Below, piece after piece: positions 1-9,065 of a stretch of 64,000 nt of DNA. A program made the position numbers and the translations under genes. The notes under the pieces were generated by a model, which searched no databases, was not told the DNA's origin, and worked only from the letters and a program-made list of their open reading frames with translations. The stretch lies in NCBI RefSeq assembly GCF_016428585.1, contig NZ_JAELVR010000014.1, forward strand, positions 1 through 64,000, read 5' to 3'. This DNA comes from Sedimentitalea arenosa (GTDB lineage: Bacteria; Pseudomonadota; Alphaproteobacteria; Rhodobacterales; Rhodobacteraceae). Numbering within the stretch: the first letter of the stretch is position 1; each line of letters starts with the position of its first letter.

Positions 1-90
1 CGCGGATTCGCTCATCTCGCCGACGTCATCGAAGGCGTCGACTTCATCAACGGCATCAAGCCATCAAACCAAGATCAAGCCGCCGCATGA
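1..90 (+). CDS. C-terminal end of an unrecognised upstream gene (partial)
   Basis: Frame 1 is open from the window edge and ends in TGA at 88-90, giving 29 residues that finish with NQDQAAA. The stop overlaps the ATG of the next gene in an ATGA arrangement, which suggests translational coupling and a shared operon. Too little protein is present to assign a family. Confidence 0.5.
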   Translation, partial: RGFAHLADVIEGVDFINGIKPSNQDQAAA

Positions 91-1400
91 TGATCGCCTG
101 GACACCAGATTTGACAGTAACTCAACAACTCCTTCTCCAAGCGATAGAGAGCAGCTTCGATAAGCAAGTCTCATTTCTCGCCGATTTTGTCCGTATTCCC
201 AGCCTGCGCTTCCAAGAAGGCCCAGCGCAGGATTTCATCGCCGCTGCTTTGCACGAGAGAGGATACGAAATCGATGAATGGCAAGTGCATCTCGGAGACC
301 TGGAGCCACTGCCGGGGTTCGGGCCGATCCACGGTGATTTCTCTCGTGCGCGCACTGTCGTAGGCACCCATCGACCCAGTGTGACACGCGGCCGGTCGCT
401 CATTCTTCAGGGGCATCTTGATGTTGTGCCGACCGGCCCTCTCGATATGTGGACACATCCTCCTTTCGAGCCCGCAATCATCGATGGCTGGATGTATGGC
501 CGTGGGGCAGGCGACATGAAGTCTGGTACAGTCGCCGCGATCTTCGCTCTGGATGCCTTGCGCCATGCCGGCTTCGAACCTGCCGCTCGCATACATCTCC
601 AGTCGGTAATCGAAGAGGAAAGTACAGGACTTGGCGCGCTTTCCACGCTCCAGCGAGGATATCGCGCTGACCTTGCCTTGCTTCCAGAGCCTTCCGGGCA
701 CACCGTCAATCGAGCGCAGATTGGTGTGCTCTGGTTCCGCATAGCGGTGAAAGGCAAACCTACGCATGTTGCCGTGGCCCAGGAAGGGTCGAATGCTATC
801 ATGGCTGCGCACGACGTGATCCGCGCACTTGAGAAACTTGAGGCGGATTGGAATGCGCAGGCCGCAAATGACCCTGTCTATGGCGACGTGCCGCATCCAC
901 TGAACTTTAACCCGGGCAGGATCGCCGGTGGGGATTGGGCGTCAAGCGTGCCCTCTTGGTGCTATGTGGACTGTCGCATGGGTGTGTTGCCAGGTCAGGA
1001 TCTTGAGGCGGCGAAGTCCCAGATCGAGGCTTGTGTTGCCGCAGCCTCGCGTGACCATCCGTTCCTGTCCAACAACCCTCCCGAGGTCGTCTGGAATGGT
1101 TTTCAAGCCGAAGGGTACGTTCTTGGGCCAGAGACCGAGCCAGGTCTTGAAGCCCTGCGGCGCAGCCATGCAGCCGTATTCGGAGAAGGGGCTGAACTGG
1201 CGGAACGGAAAATGACTGCGCTGACCGATACGCGTTTCTACGGCTTGTACTACGGGATTCCTGCTTTCTGCTACGGTGCCCAAGCCGAAAACATTCATGG
1301 CTTTGATGAACGTGTGAACCTGGAGTCGCTTCTGCGCACGACCGAAGTACTAGCGCTATTTATCGCCGATTGGTGTGGTCTGAACCGATTGTCCAGCTGA
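87..1400 (+). CDS. M20 family metallopeptidase (ArgE/DapE-type deacylase)
   Basis: A 437-residue di-zinc amidohydrolase of the ArgE/DapE/acetylornithine deacetylase family, expected to be cytoplasmic and to remove an acyl group from an amino acid or cleave a small amide. The family metal ligands are visible: GHLDVVP (His110, Asp112), GRGAGDMKSG (Asp143), the IEEEST triad (residues 176-178, general base plus ligand), LLPEP (Glu201) and a C-terminal NIHGFDE histidine. The region between Glu201 and the last His fits the dimerisation lid. The start overlaps the stop of the preceding gene. The substrate cannot be read from sequence; the family ranges over N-acyl amino acids, succinyl-diaminopimelate and dipeptides. 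Confidence 0.88.
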   Translation: MMIAWTPDLTVTQQLLLQAIESSFDKQVSFLADFVRIPSLRFQEGPAQDFIAAALHERGYEIDEWQVHLGDLEPLPGFGPIHGDFSRARTVVGTHRPSVTRGRSLILQGHLDVVPTGPLDMWTHPPFEPAIIDGWMYGRGAGDMKSGTVAAIFALDALRHAGFEPAARIHLQSVIEEESTGLGALSTLQRGYRADLALLPEPSGHTVNRAQIGVLWFRIAVKGKPTHVAVAQEGSNAIMAAHDVIRALEKLEADWNAQAANDPVYGDVPHPLNFNPGRIAGGDWASSVPSWCYVDCRMGVLPGQDLEAAKSQIEACVAAASRDHPFLSNNPPEVVWNGFQAEGYVLGPETEPGLEALRRSHAAVFGEGAELAERKMTALTDTRFYGLYYGIPAFCYGAQAENIHGFDERVNLESLLRTTEVLALFIADWCGLNRLSS

Positions 1401-1567
1401 TGATCTCGGATGGCATGACTTGGTGCGGCATCCCCCCAGCTCCACCTTGTCGAAAAGGTTCCAATTGGCAGATACCTCGCCGAGGCCCATAATCGGGTTT
1501 ACAAGGCTACACCGTGTGGGCATCGTTGACCGAGATACCGTTTTGGCAGAACCCGAGACCTCCAATC

Positions 1568-2548
1568 ATGTCCGACCCGACCGCCCCGACCCGGCGAATG
1601 CTTCTGGCGGCTTCCGGTGGAGCAGCGCTGGCACTGTTCGCTGGCCCGCTTGCAGGACAACATGTTTATAAAGAGGTCCACGAGCTCAAACCCAACGAGT
1701 TTACTTGGCATCCCGAGCGTCAGCCCGCCGGGCCGGTCGCGGTCATCGTGTCGTTGACGGATCAACGGGTCCATGTCTATCGCAACGGCGTTCGGATTGC
1801 GGTCTCGACCTGTTCCACCGGCAAGTCCGGTCATGAAACCCCGACGGGAGTTTTCGTCGTCCTGCAGAAAGACCGAAATCACCGTTCGTCGACCTACAAC
1901 AACGCGCCCATGCCCAACATGAACCGACTGACATGGGATGGCATAGCTCTCCACGCTGGCAACCTTCCGGGCTATCCGGCCTCGCATGGGTGCGTGCGTC
2001 TGCCGCTGAAGTTCTCGGCCCTGCTGTTCGAGGTCACGCACCTCGGGACGCCGGTCATCATCGCCGACGAGCATCACTTCCCCATTGACGTGGTGCATCC
2101 GGGAATGGTTCTGTCGCGCTATGCCGAGGACGAGTTCGAGGATGTCGTTTCCACCTTGGAAGGGCGCAAGCATCCCGCGGACTGGGCCTTGGACGATGCC
2201 TATCCGGTCACCACGATGCTTGCGTCCTCGCATGACCGCAAGATCGTGATCATCGAAAACGACGTGGAGGTTGCCTCCGGGCCGCTGGAATGGGATGGCG
2301 ATCCCTTGGGCGACCATGTCTATGTCCTGCAAGGGGCCCATGAAGGCGTCAAGGGAATGCATTGGCAGGCGCTCACGTATGGCAGCTCGCAGAGCGCGGA
2401 GATGCAGGATCTCACGCGCGTGCGCTCTGACCAGGCATTTGCGGAGCAGATCCGAGAACATATCCACCCGGGCATGATCTACATCCTGACCGATCTGCCG
2501 CTGCATCCCGACAGCCGCTCGCAACGCGACTTCGTGATCATGTCGTGA
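1568..2548 (+). CDS. Exported L,D-transpeptidase (YkuD domain)
   Basis: A 326-residue protein with a Tat-like leader (RRMLLAASGG, then a hydrophobic stretch ending in an AGPLAG-like cleavage region), so it should work in the periplasm. The catalytic YkuD signature is present: HAGN followed by YPASHGCVRLP, with His129, Ser138-His139-Gly140-Cys142 and Arg144 by my count. Enzymes of this family make 3-3 peptidoglycan cross-links or attach lipoproteins to the wall. I chose the ATG at 1568 because an earlier in-frame start at 1514 adds residues in front of the twin-arginine leader. The C-terminal half after residue 175 is not a recognised domain. The stop overlaps the next start (TGATG). Confidence 0.85.
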   Translation: MSDPTAPTRRMLLAASGGAALALFAGPLAGQHVYKEVHELKPNEFTWHPERQPAGPVAVIVSLTDQRVHVYRNGVRIAVSTCSTGKSGHETPTGVFVVLQKDRNHRSSTYNNAPMPNMNRLTWDGIALHAGNLPGYPASHGCVRLPLKFSALLFEVTHLGTPVIIADEHHFPIDVVHPGMVLSRYAEDEFEDVVSTLEGRKHPADWALDDAYPVTTMLASSHDRKIVIIENDVEVASGPLEWDGDPLGDHVYVLQGAHEGVKGMHWQALTYGSSQSAEMQDLTRVRSDQAFAEQIREHIHPGMIYILTDLPLHPDSRSQRDFVIMS

Positions 2549-2700
2549 TGGCCAGGCGGACCGGAATGATGCAGAACCGTTTCAACGCTTTCGCCACTCT
2601 TTTGCTCGCAAGCATCGCTCTTGCGGCCTGTTCGCAGTCGTCGGGTGGGTTCGAGAGTGTCGTTGTATCCGACTTTGTAGAGCAGGAAGCCAATGAGTGA
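2548..2700 (+). CDS. Very small predicted lipoprotein (50 aa)
   Basis: A 50-codon frame begins at the ATG that overlaps the transpeptidase stop and ends at TGA 2698-2700, itself overlapping the next gene start at 2693. It has a positively charged start, a hydrophobic segment and a clear lipobox (IALAAC), then only about 22 residues after the cysteine. The ATGs at 2566 or 2569 are possible alternative starts. The signal shape and the tight overlaps on both sides argue that it is real and translationally coupled. Function unknown; mature peptides this short usually act as small outer-membrane-anchored partners or entericidin-like proteins, but nothing here proves that. Confidence 0.6.
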   Translation: MARRTGMMQNRFNAFATLLLASIALAACSQSSGGFESVVVSDFVEQEANE

Positions 2701-3637
2701 TCTGTGCCGCATTGCTGGGGCGATCGGACTTGCCGCCGCCTGCTTGTCGCCGACCTTTGGCTGGGCGAGCGATTGGACCATCGTCTCGGTGAACGGAGCG
2801 CCCGCAATCGGGCAGCCCAAGATCGCGCTTGGTGCGGATGGCGCCATGGCCGGAAACACCGGCTGCAACAGCTTCACCGGGTCGGCACGTTTCGAGAACG
2901 CCATGCTGGTGGTGGAGGCTCCACTGGCCGTGACGCGAATGGCGTGCCCCGACGATGGCCTGGCGCGGCAGGAAGCAGCGATCCTGCAGCTGCTGGAGGG
3001 GCAAATTGCGTTCACGCATGACCCTTTCACCGGCGCATTCGCTCTGTCCCGTGGCGAACGCCAGTTGGAGCTGACCGAATTGGCGGCTTCGTTATTCGAT
3101 ATCGACTTCGTCACTGTGGACGGTCTCAGCGGCCCGCTGAACATTCGACAGGCGCCCGGAACGGATGCGCCCTTGGTCACGCGTGTCTTGCCCGGAACAC
3201 TCCTACGAAACCAGGGATGCGAGGTCGGTGACACCTATGACTGGTGCAACATCACCTTTCTGGACGCTTCGGGAACTACGGGCTGGGCAGCGGCAGACTA
3301 TCTGCGACCCGCGCCGGCCACGGTTCGGGTGCGGCAGGGGCTTTTCGACAATATCGGTACCCTCGAATGCCGCGGCTCGGTCGAGGGGGAAGTCGCGCTT
3401 TGCGAATATGGCGTTGCGCGAGACGGCGACCACTCCGCGGTCTTGGTGGTCTATGATCCGGACGGCGGCGAGCGCGTCATGCATTTTGCAGACGGTGAAC
3501 TGGCCTATGCCGAGACCGCGGAAGGTACCGCCTCCGATGCGCAGGGTAGCGAACTTTCGGGGGACGTGCTTGTGGTTACTCTGGGTCAGCAGATCTACGA
3601 AGTGCCGCAGGCTGTTATCGTAGGAAACGGGGAGTAA
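2693..3637 (+). CDS. Exported META (HslJ-like) plus SH3 domain protein
   Basis: A 314-residue secreted protein. Residues 1-26 look like a Sec signal peptide. Residues about 27-135 match the META/HslJ domain, with the diagnostic NTGCNSFTGSARF segment and a second cysteine in RMACPDDG. Residues about 137-210 match a bacterial SH3 domain (LNIRQAPGTDAP ... GWAAADYL), often used for cell-wall binding. The C-terminal 100 residues are unassigned. It overlaps the lipoprotein gene by 8 bases and sits downstream of an L,D-transpeptidase, so a role at the envelope is likely. META proteins are linked to heat or antibiotic tolerance in other bacteria, but the mechanism is not known. Confidence 0.75.
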   Translation: MSDLCRIAGAIGLAAACLSPTFGWASDWTIVSVNGAPAIGQPKIALGADGAMAGNTGCNSFTGSARFENAMLVVEAPLAVTRMACPDDGLARQEAAILQLLEGQIAFTHDPFTGAFALSRGERQLELTELAASLFDIDFVTVDGLSGPLNIRQAPGTDAPLVTRVLPGTLLRNQGCEVGDTYDWCNITFLDASGTTGWAAADYLRPAPATVRVRQGLFDNIGTLECRGSVEGEVALCEYGVARDGDHSAVLVVYDPDGGERVMHFADGELAYAETAEGTASDAQGSELSGDVLVVTLGQQIYEVPQAVIVGNGE

Positions 3638-3880
3638 CACGCCTTCGATGCAGCTGATGCCCGATGGACGTGGAGGGGACAATCTGATGACACGTCTCCC
3701 GGAGACACCTGACATGGTCTTCGGAGCGTCAATTGCCGGGTTCCTCGGAGCCATTGTTGAGTTGTCAGAAGACACAGCCGTACTGGGCGCTATTGCGGCA
3801 CAACCAGTGCCGGGAAAGGTCGCTCCCGCCGTCGCCGCGATTCGGGAAGGCACCATTGACACAGTAGTGCTGCGCCGGTG

Positions 3881-4789
3881 TCAGGTCGCGGATATCGCTT
3901 GAGTCTTGCTGAGAATGCCCGAGGCAAGGAAGACGCCGGCGGCCACCAGGATGACGCCAACCACCTTGAGCGGGGTGACGGTTTCGCCCAGGAAGGCCAC
4001 GCCTCCCAGAAGGGCGAGAATCGGAGTCAACGCGCCGAAGGCCGCGGTTTCGGCGGCACCGAGGCATTGCACCGCGTAGCCGAACAGGAACATCGCCAGG
4101 ATGCCGATAATGAAGCTTTGCAGCACGATCATCACGGCGATGTCGCCAAGACTCGCGGTGGCAAAGCTCACTCTGCCAGTCGCGAGCAGCAAGGGAGTCA
4201 TCAGCAACGTGCCCCAGAACAGCCCGATGACCAAGCCATGCAAGGGGCTCAGGCCACTCTGGCGGAAAATGACGGAATAGACTGCCCAGCAACCTGATCC
4301 GGTCAGAAACATCAGGTGCCCCTTCCAGGCATCCTCATCAGCCCCGGCCAGGATTTGCCACAGGCTCACGACCATCGCCCCGGCCAAGATCATCGTCAGC
4401 CCAAGCCGTCGGCGGGGGCCGGGGATTTCGCCTGCCATCGCATAGGCGGCCAGCGCGGTCCAGAACGGCAGCATTCCGGGCGCAAGTGCACCGCCGTCCG
4501 AAGCGGGAGCATAGGCAAGCCCCATGGACACAACGAAGGGAAAGACCGCGCTTGCGCCAACCATCAGCATCGCTGCGCGGGGCCACGACTGCCCGCGTGG
4601 AGTAATCCCCAACCACCACATAAACGGAGCCATGGCGAGGGCTCCGGGCACAAGGCGCAGAATCAAGAGTTCTTCTACGGTGAAACTGCCCTGAACCGCG
4701 AACCGCGTGACCAGCATGAAAGCGGCCCAGATCGTCACGGTCGCAAGGGCAGCAAGCAGTCCTTGCGCGCGCGTTGCGGGGAGGTTCAT
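3881..4789 (-). CDS. EamA/DMT family transporter
   Basis: A 302-residue inner-membrane protein with about ten hydrophobic segments arranged as two repeated EamA units, typical of drug/metabolite transporters that export amino acids, purines or similar small solutes. I prefer the ATG at 4789 (MNLPATRAQG), preceded by a GAAAGG ribosome site, over a GTG at 4819. It converges on the META/SH3 gene with about 240 bases between the two stops. The substrate cannot be deduced. Confidence 0.8.
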   Translation of the reverse strand: MNLPATRAQGLLAALATVTIWAAFMLVTRFAVQGSFTVEELLILRLVPGALAMAPFMWWLGITPRGQSWPRAAMLMVGASAVFPFVVSMGLAYAPASDGGALAPGMLPFWTALAAYAMAGEIPGPRRRLGLTMILAGAMVVSLWQILAGADEDAWKGHLMFLTGSGCWAVYSVIFRQSGLSPLHGLVIGLFWGTLLMTPLLLATGRVSFATASLGDIAVMIVLQSFIIGILAMFLFGYAVQCLGAAETAAFGALTPILALLGGVAFLGETVTPLKVVGVILVAAGVFLASGILSKTQAISAT

Positions 4790-4992
4790 GAATCCGGCCT
4801 TTCGCGAGTCTGTCTCCACGCCGCACTAAACGTCATCGCAGGCCGATGCGCCAGCCAAAGCCATCATCAATGCGGGAAGGGGCGCTGCGCAGTGCAAAGT
4901 CGAAGCCGCCTTCGATGGCATTGAACGGCTGTGTCGGTCTTGTCAGGGGAACGTGGCTTGCGTGGAGGCTGGGGTCTGAGAAGCGTTTTCAG

Positions 4993-5497
4993 ATGACCAA
5001 ACTCAACCCTTCAAGTACTTCAAGACGTCGCCTGAAATCATCCGCCTGGCGGTGATGATGTACGTCCGGTTCCCTCTCTCGCTTCGGAACGTCGAGGATC
5101 TGCTGCATTAGCGCGGCATCGAGATCAGCCGCGAGTCGGTGCGGTTCTGGTGGCATCGCTTTGGTCCGATCTTCGCCGCCGAAATCCGGAAGTGTCGCAT
5201 CGAGCGGACGAAGTCGAGCCACTGGCGGTGGCATTTGAACGAGATGTTCGTGAAGATCAACGGCGAGCGCCACTACCGTTGGCGGGCGACCGCGCCGAGA
5301 ATTCGCACCTGCCGTTCCGACGACGGGAGCGGGCGATGCTGCGGTTCCGGCGCATGCGCAGTTTGCAGAAGTTCGCGACCGTGCACGCCTCCGTCAGTAA
5401 CCACTTCAATCAGGAACGCAGCCTTTCTAACCGGACCATTTTCAAGACCAACCGCGCCGTCGCTCTAGCCGAGTGGCGCGACCTTTGCGTCACATAG
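4993..5497 (+). pseudogene. Decayed IS6-family transposase (copy 1)
   Basis: The sequence matches, segment by segment, the transposase at 52035-52740 (FKYF, PEIIRLAVMMY, FPLSLRNVEDLLH, DEVFVKIN-like and the RRRERAMLRFRRMRSLQK tail). It is broken three ways: a one-base loss near 5008 that shifts the frame after MTKLN, an in-frame TAG at 5109-5111, and an internal deletion of about 200 bases near 5285 that removes most of the DDE catalytic core. The C-terminal end (HFNQERSLSNR ... AEWRDLCVT) is intact up to 5497. No terminal inverted repeat is evident. It separates the EamA gene from the tyrosine-degradation genes. Confidence 0.85.
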
Positions 5498-5646
5498 CGG
5501 GCAGGGTCACTGTCGTAGACGAGACTGGTTGGAATTCGTCTGCCAGCACCCGTCAGGGCATTCCGGATTTTGGGTCGGGTTCCAGATCATATGATCTCAC
5601 ATGTATTGGGATAATCGCCGCAGACATGCTGCGACGATCCTGGCTG

Positions 5647-6897
5647 TTAGTCCAGAGCAGGGGCAGGGCGCAATGTGCCTGCGCAGTCACCAAACCCGAT
5701 GCGGTAGCCGTCGCCTTTGGCCGCGCCGCGCAGGGTCAGGGTGTCACCATCTTCAAGGAACGTGCGGGTCTCGCCCGTGTCCAGCGTCAGCGGTTCTTTG
5801 CCCGCCCAGCTCAATTCCAGCAGGCTGCCACGGTTTTGCTTTTCCGGGCCGGAAATCGTACCGGACCCCAGAAGGTCGCCCACGCGCATCGGGCAGCCGC
5901 TGGTGGTGTGGTGGGTCAGTTGCTGGGCTGCAGAGTAGTACATCACGTTGTAATTCGTGCGCGACAGGATCGTCTCGGCTTTGCCTTCAGGGGCTAGGCC
6001 CACTTCGAGGTCGATGTCATAGAGCATCGGACCCGGCTCTGCGAGGTAAGGCAGCAGTTCCTTTTCGCGCGGGGGAGTTGAGGCGCGGAAGGGCTCGAGC
6101 GCTGCTTTGGTCACGATCCACGGGCTGATGGTGGTTGCCGTCGCCTTGGCTTGAAACGGTCCAAGCGGTACGTATTCCCACGCCTGAATGTCGCGTGCGG
6201 ACCAGTCGTTGAGAAGAACGTAGCCGAAGATCATGTCATCGGCCTCTTGCACCGAGACGCGGCCTTTGGACGGTTTGCCAACAATGGCGCCCATTTCCAG
6301 CTCCAGGTCGAACCGCTTGGAGGCCTCAAACACCGGCATGTCCGCGTCGGGCGCTTTCAACTGGCCGTTGGGGCGGGTGATATCGGTGCCGCTGACCACG
6401 ACAGACGACGCGCGACCGTTGTAGCCGATGGGGATGTGCAGCCAGTTGGGCGGCAGGGCATTGGCCGGATCGCGGAACAGGCTGCCGACGTTGAACGCGT
6501 GGTGACGACCTGCGTAGAAGTCGGTGAACTCGGTCACACTGAAGGGCATCTCAAGCGTGGCATCGGCCATCGCGACCAGGTGCGCCTCAAGATCTGATCG
6601 CTGCGCGGCGCCCTCGGACAGCGCCGTGGTCAGGTGGTCCCGAAAACGGGCCCAGACATCCGCGCCGAGCGCCATGAAATCGTTCCATGTGCCGCGGGCA
6701 AAGACGCCGTTTTCGGGCAGATCCAGCAGACCGGCCTGCTCAAGGGCGGTGACGTCAAGAATGCGGTCGCCAATCGCGACACCTGCATGCAGCGCGCCGC
6801 CGCCGAAGCGGAAGGCCCCATAGGGCAGGTTGTTGAGCGGAAAATCGGTCTCGGGCGTATTGGCACTTTCGACCCAGGAGCGGAGGAGCTGTGTCAT
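5647..6897 (-). CDS. fahA: Fumarylacetoacetase
   Basis: A 416-residue enzyme for the last step of tyrosine degradation: fumarylacetoacetate to fumarate and acetoacetate. It has the FAH N-terminal domain (LNNLPYGAF, FTDFYAGRHHAFNVG with the catalytic Asp and His) and the C-terminal catalytic domain (GYNGRASSVVVSGT, FEASKRFDLELEMGA metal ligands, LLNDWSARDIQAWEY). I chose ATG 6897 (MTQLLRSW), which has AAGGA six bases upstream; the longer frame to 6948 lies within maiA. It is the third gene of the hmgA-maiA-fahA operon, ten bases after maiA. Confidence 0.95.
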   Translation of the reverse strand: MTQLLRSWVESANTPETDFPLNNLPYGAFRFGGGALHAGVAIGDRILDVTALEQAGLLDLPENGVFARGTWNDFMALGADVWARFRDHLTTALSEGAAQRSDLEAHLVAMADATLEMPFSVTEFTDFYAGRHHAFNVGSLFRDPANALPPNWLHIPIGYNGRASSVVVSGTDITRPNGQLKAPDADMPVFEASKRFDLELEMGAIVGKPSKGRVSVQEADDMIFGYVLLNDWSARDIQAWEYVPLGPFQAKATATTISPWIVTKAALEPFRASTPPREKELLPYLAEPGPMLYDIDLEVGLAPEGKAETILSRTNYNVMYYSAAQQLTHHTTSGCPMRVGDLLGSGTISGPEKQNRGSLLELSWAGKEPLTLDTGETRTFLEDGDTLTLRGAAKGDGYRIGFGDCAGTLRPAPALD

Positions 6898-6907
6898 GGT
6901 GTATCCT

Positions 6908-7543
6908 TCAAGTGGCGTCTGGCTGGTTTTCGGGGCGCGCGGCGTCAAAGGCCGGCAATGTCAGGGCCTGTTTTTCGATCTCAAGCAGGCGGGCAAAGGG
7001 CGTCATGTCAACGCCCCAGCGGTGTGCGTTATAAAGCTGCGCAACAAGGCAGATATCGCAGAGCAACGGCGTATCCGAGAAGCTGTAGGTGGGGCCATCG
7101 GGCAGCAGTGCCTGATAGGCGTGGAAGCCTTCGGTCATCCAGTGACGCATCCATTCGGTGCCTTGATCGGCACTCAATCCGTGTTCGGACTTCAGGCGGC
7201 TGACAACCTTGAGGTTGTTCACCGGGTGGATGTCCAGCGCGATGACCTGCCCTGCGGCCAGAACCCTTGCCCGCAACAATGGGTCTTCCGGCAAAAGCGC
7301 GGGATCGGGGGCGACGTGATCCAGATAGTCGAGGATCGCCAGCGATTGCGTCAGCGCCGTGCCGTCCTCCAGCACCAGTGTTGGAACACCCTTGCTCGGG
7401 TTCCTGACGACATAGTCCGGCGCGCGCTGCGCACCGGCAACAAGGTCCACCGGGACTGTCTCGTAAGACAGCCCCTTGAGATTCAACGCGACACGCACCC
7501 GGTAGGATGTTGTCGACCGCCAATAGGAATAAAGCGTCAGCAT
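6908..7543 (-). CDS. maiA: Maleylacetoacetate isomerase (zeta-class GST)
   Basis: A 211-residue glutathione-dependent isomerase converting maleylacetoacetate to fumarylacetoacetate. The zeta-class active-site segment YWRSTTSYRVRVAL lies at the N-terminus, followed by the NPSKGVPTLVLEDG glutathione-binding region and DYLDHVAPDPALLP. The all-helical C-terminal domain has LDIHPVNNLKVV. The start at ATG 7543 (MLTLYSYW) is set by family length; the open frame extends further upstream but is a shadow of hmgA. It lies 5 bases after the hmgA stop. Confidence 0.95.
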   Translation of the reverse strand: MLTLYSYWRSTTSYRVRVALNLKGLSYETVPVDLVAGAQRAPDYVVRNPSKGVPTLVLEDGTALTQSLAILDYLDHVAPDPALLPEDPLLRARVLAAGQVIALDIHPVNNLKVVSRLKSEHGLSADQGTEWMRHWMTEGFHAYQALLPDGPTYSFSDTPLLCDICLVAQLYNAHRWGVDMTPFARLLEIEKQALTLPAFDAARPENQPDAT

Positions 7544-7548
7544 CCCGG

Positions 7549-8898
7549 TCACTTCTTGCCCGGCGTGCCGTCGAACTTCTTCTCCATATCCGCCCAGCAG
7601 TCGATGTAATCGTCTTGAAGCGGGGCTTCCTTGCCTGCGAACTGGGTCAGTTGCTGCGGGAAGCGCGTCTCGAACATGAAGGACATGGTGTTGTCCAGCT
7701 TGTCCGGGCCAAGATTTGCGTTCGACGCCTTCTCGAATGCTTCGCGGTCCGGACCATGCGGCAGCATCATGTTGTGCAGGCTGATCCCGCCGGGAACAAA
7801 GCCCTGCGGTTTGGCATCGTATTCGCCGTAAATATTGCCCATGAGTTCGGACATGATGTTCTTGTGATACCACGGCGGACGGAAGGTATCTTCCATAACC
7901 ATCCAGCGTTCACGGAACAGCACGAAGTCGATATTCGCGGTGCCCGGCTGGCCGGATGGGGCGGTGAGAACCGTGAAGATCGACGGGTCCGGGTGATCAA
8001 ACAGGATCGCACCGACAGGGCAATAGTTGCGCAGGTCATATTTGTAGGGCGCATAGTTGCCGTGCCAGGCCACGACATCGAGCGGGCTTTGCCCGATCTT
8101 CGTCTCGTGGAATTGCCCGCACCATTTCACGGTCAGGGTCGAAGGCACCTCGCGGTCCTCGAAGGCCGCCACCGGTGCCTTGAAGTCGCGCGGGTTGGCC
8201 ATGCAGTTGGCCCCAATCGGCCCACGGCCGGGCAGTTCGTACTTCTGGCCGTAGTTTTCGCAAACAAAGCCGCGCGCGGGTCCGTCCAGTAACTCCACCC
8301 GGTAGACAAGGCCGCGCGGGATGATCGCGATTTCCTTGGGCTCAAGGTCGATTATGCCCAGCTCAGTGGCAAAACGCAGGCCGCCTTCTTGTGGCACCAC
8401 GAGCATCTCGCTGTCGGCCGAGAAGAAATATTCGTCCTGCATGGATTCGGTCACGAGATACACGTGGGAGGCCATGCCAACCTGCGTGTTCACATCGCCC
8501 GCCGTCGTCATGGTGCGCATGCCGGTCAGCCATGTCAGCGGCTCGTCGGTGTGGGGGATCGGATCCCAACGGTATTGACCAAGGCTGGTCACGTCCGGGT
8601 GGATGTCGGGCGCCGAGCGGAAATGCGGCAGGTCGATCTTTTCATAGCGGTGGCTGTGTTTGACCGACGGGCGGATGCGGTAGCACCAGGTGCGCTCGGG
8701 GCGCACATCGGTGAAGGCGGTGCCGGACAGCTGCTCACCATAAAGGCCATAGTTGCATTTCTGGGGGCTGTTCATGCCCTGAGGCAGGGCGCCGGGCAGG
8801 GCCTCTGTCTCGAAATCATTTCCAAAACCGGGCATGTAGCCGGGCGTCGTCGTTGTGCCATCGGCTTGGACCAAGGGGCTGATATCTATGTCTTTCAT
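7549..8898 (-). CDS. hmgA: Homogentisate 1,2-dioxygenase
   Basis: A 449-residue non-haem iron ring-cleaving dioxygenase converting homogentisate to maleylacetoacetate. Family landmarks are [17 protein letters not shown], the central cupin ([12 protein letters not shown]) and the iron ligands in [12 protein letters not shown] and [15 protein letters not shown] 8898 (MKDIDISP) has a GGAG-type site and fits family length; the in-frame extension to 8964 does not. It is first in the minus-strand operon and divergent from a MarR regulator, with two likely operator sites in the 167-base gap. Confidence 0.96.
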   Translation of the reverse strand: MKDIDISPLVQADGTTTTPGYMPGFGNDFETEALPGALPQGMNSPQKCNYGLYGEQLSGTAFTDVRPERTWCYRIRPSVKHSHRYEKIDLPHFRSAPDIHPDVTSLGQYRWDPIPHTDEPLTWLTGMRTMTTAGDVNTQVGMASHVYLVTESMQDEYFFSADSEMLVVPQEGGLRFATELGIIDLEPKEIAIIPRGLVYRVELLDGPARGFVCENYGQKYELPGRGPIGANCMANPRDFKAPVAAFEDREVPSTLTVKWCGQFHETKIGQSPLDVVAWHGNYAPYKYDLRNYCPVGAILFDHPDPSIFTVLTAPSGQPGTANIDFVLFRERWMVMEDTFRPPWYHKNIMSELMGNIYGEYDAKPQGFVPGGISLHNMMLPHGPDREAFEKASNANLGPDKLDNTMSFMFETRFPQQLTQFAGKEAPLQDDYIDCWADMEKKFDGTPGKK

Positions 8899-8983
8899 CG
8901 TGCGGCTCCTTTCAGTGATGCAACCGGGTCCAAGCCAAGTGAGTCGGGTTTTGTCGGCTGGCAACCGGAGGGTCAGAAAATCG

Positions 8984-8999
8984 TTTCACTTGCAACGAA
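8984..8999. promoter_or_regulatory. Putative MarR operator, site 1
   Basis: TTTCACTTGCAACGAA, matching 14 of 16 bases with a second site 47 bases further on. The TTTC/GAAA ends form an imperfect inverted repeat, the usual shape of a MarR-dimer site. It lies about 86 bases upstream of the hmgA start, in the shared divergent promoter region. The site is seen; binding is inferred. Confidence 0.5.
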
Positions 9000-9030
9000 T
9001 ATCAGTTTGTGAGATGATGAGTCAAGATCA

Positions 9031-9046
9031 TTTCATATGCAACGAA
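9031..9046. promoter_or_regulatory. Putative MarR operator, site 2
   Basis: TTTCATATGCAACGAA; with its flanks it reads ATTTC-N9-GAAAT, a better inverted repeat than site 1. It lies 20-35 bases upstream of the MarR start codon, where bound protein would block the regulator's own transcription. Inference from position and symmetry. Confidence 0.55.
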
Positions 9047-9065
9047 ATACGGAAGGCCGATCCAT

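Noticed and set aside
1499-2524. 341-residue minus-strand frame
   Set aside because: Antisense shadow of the L,D-transpeptidase, which has a clear signal and catalytic motif.
3648-3902. 84-residue plus-strand frame between the META/SH3 and EamA genes
   Set aside because: It overlaps the EamA 3' end, has no ribosome site and no family resemblance.
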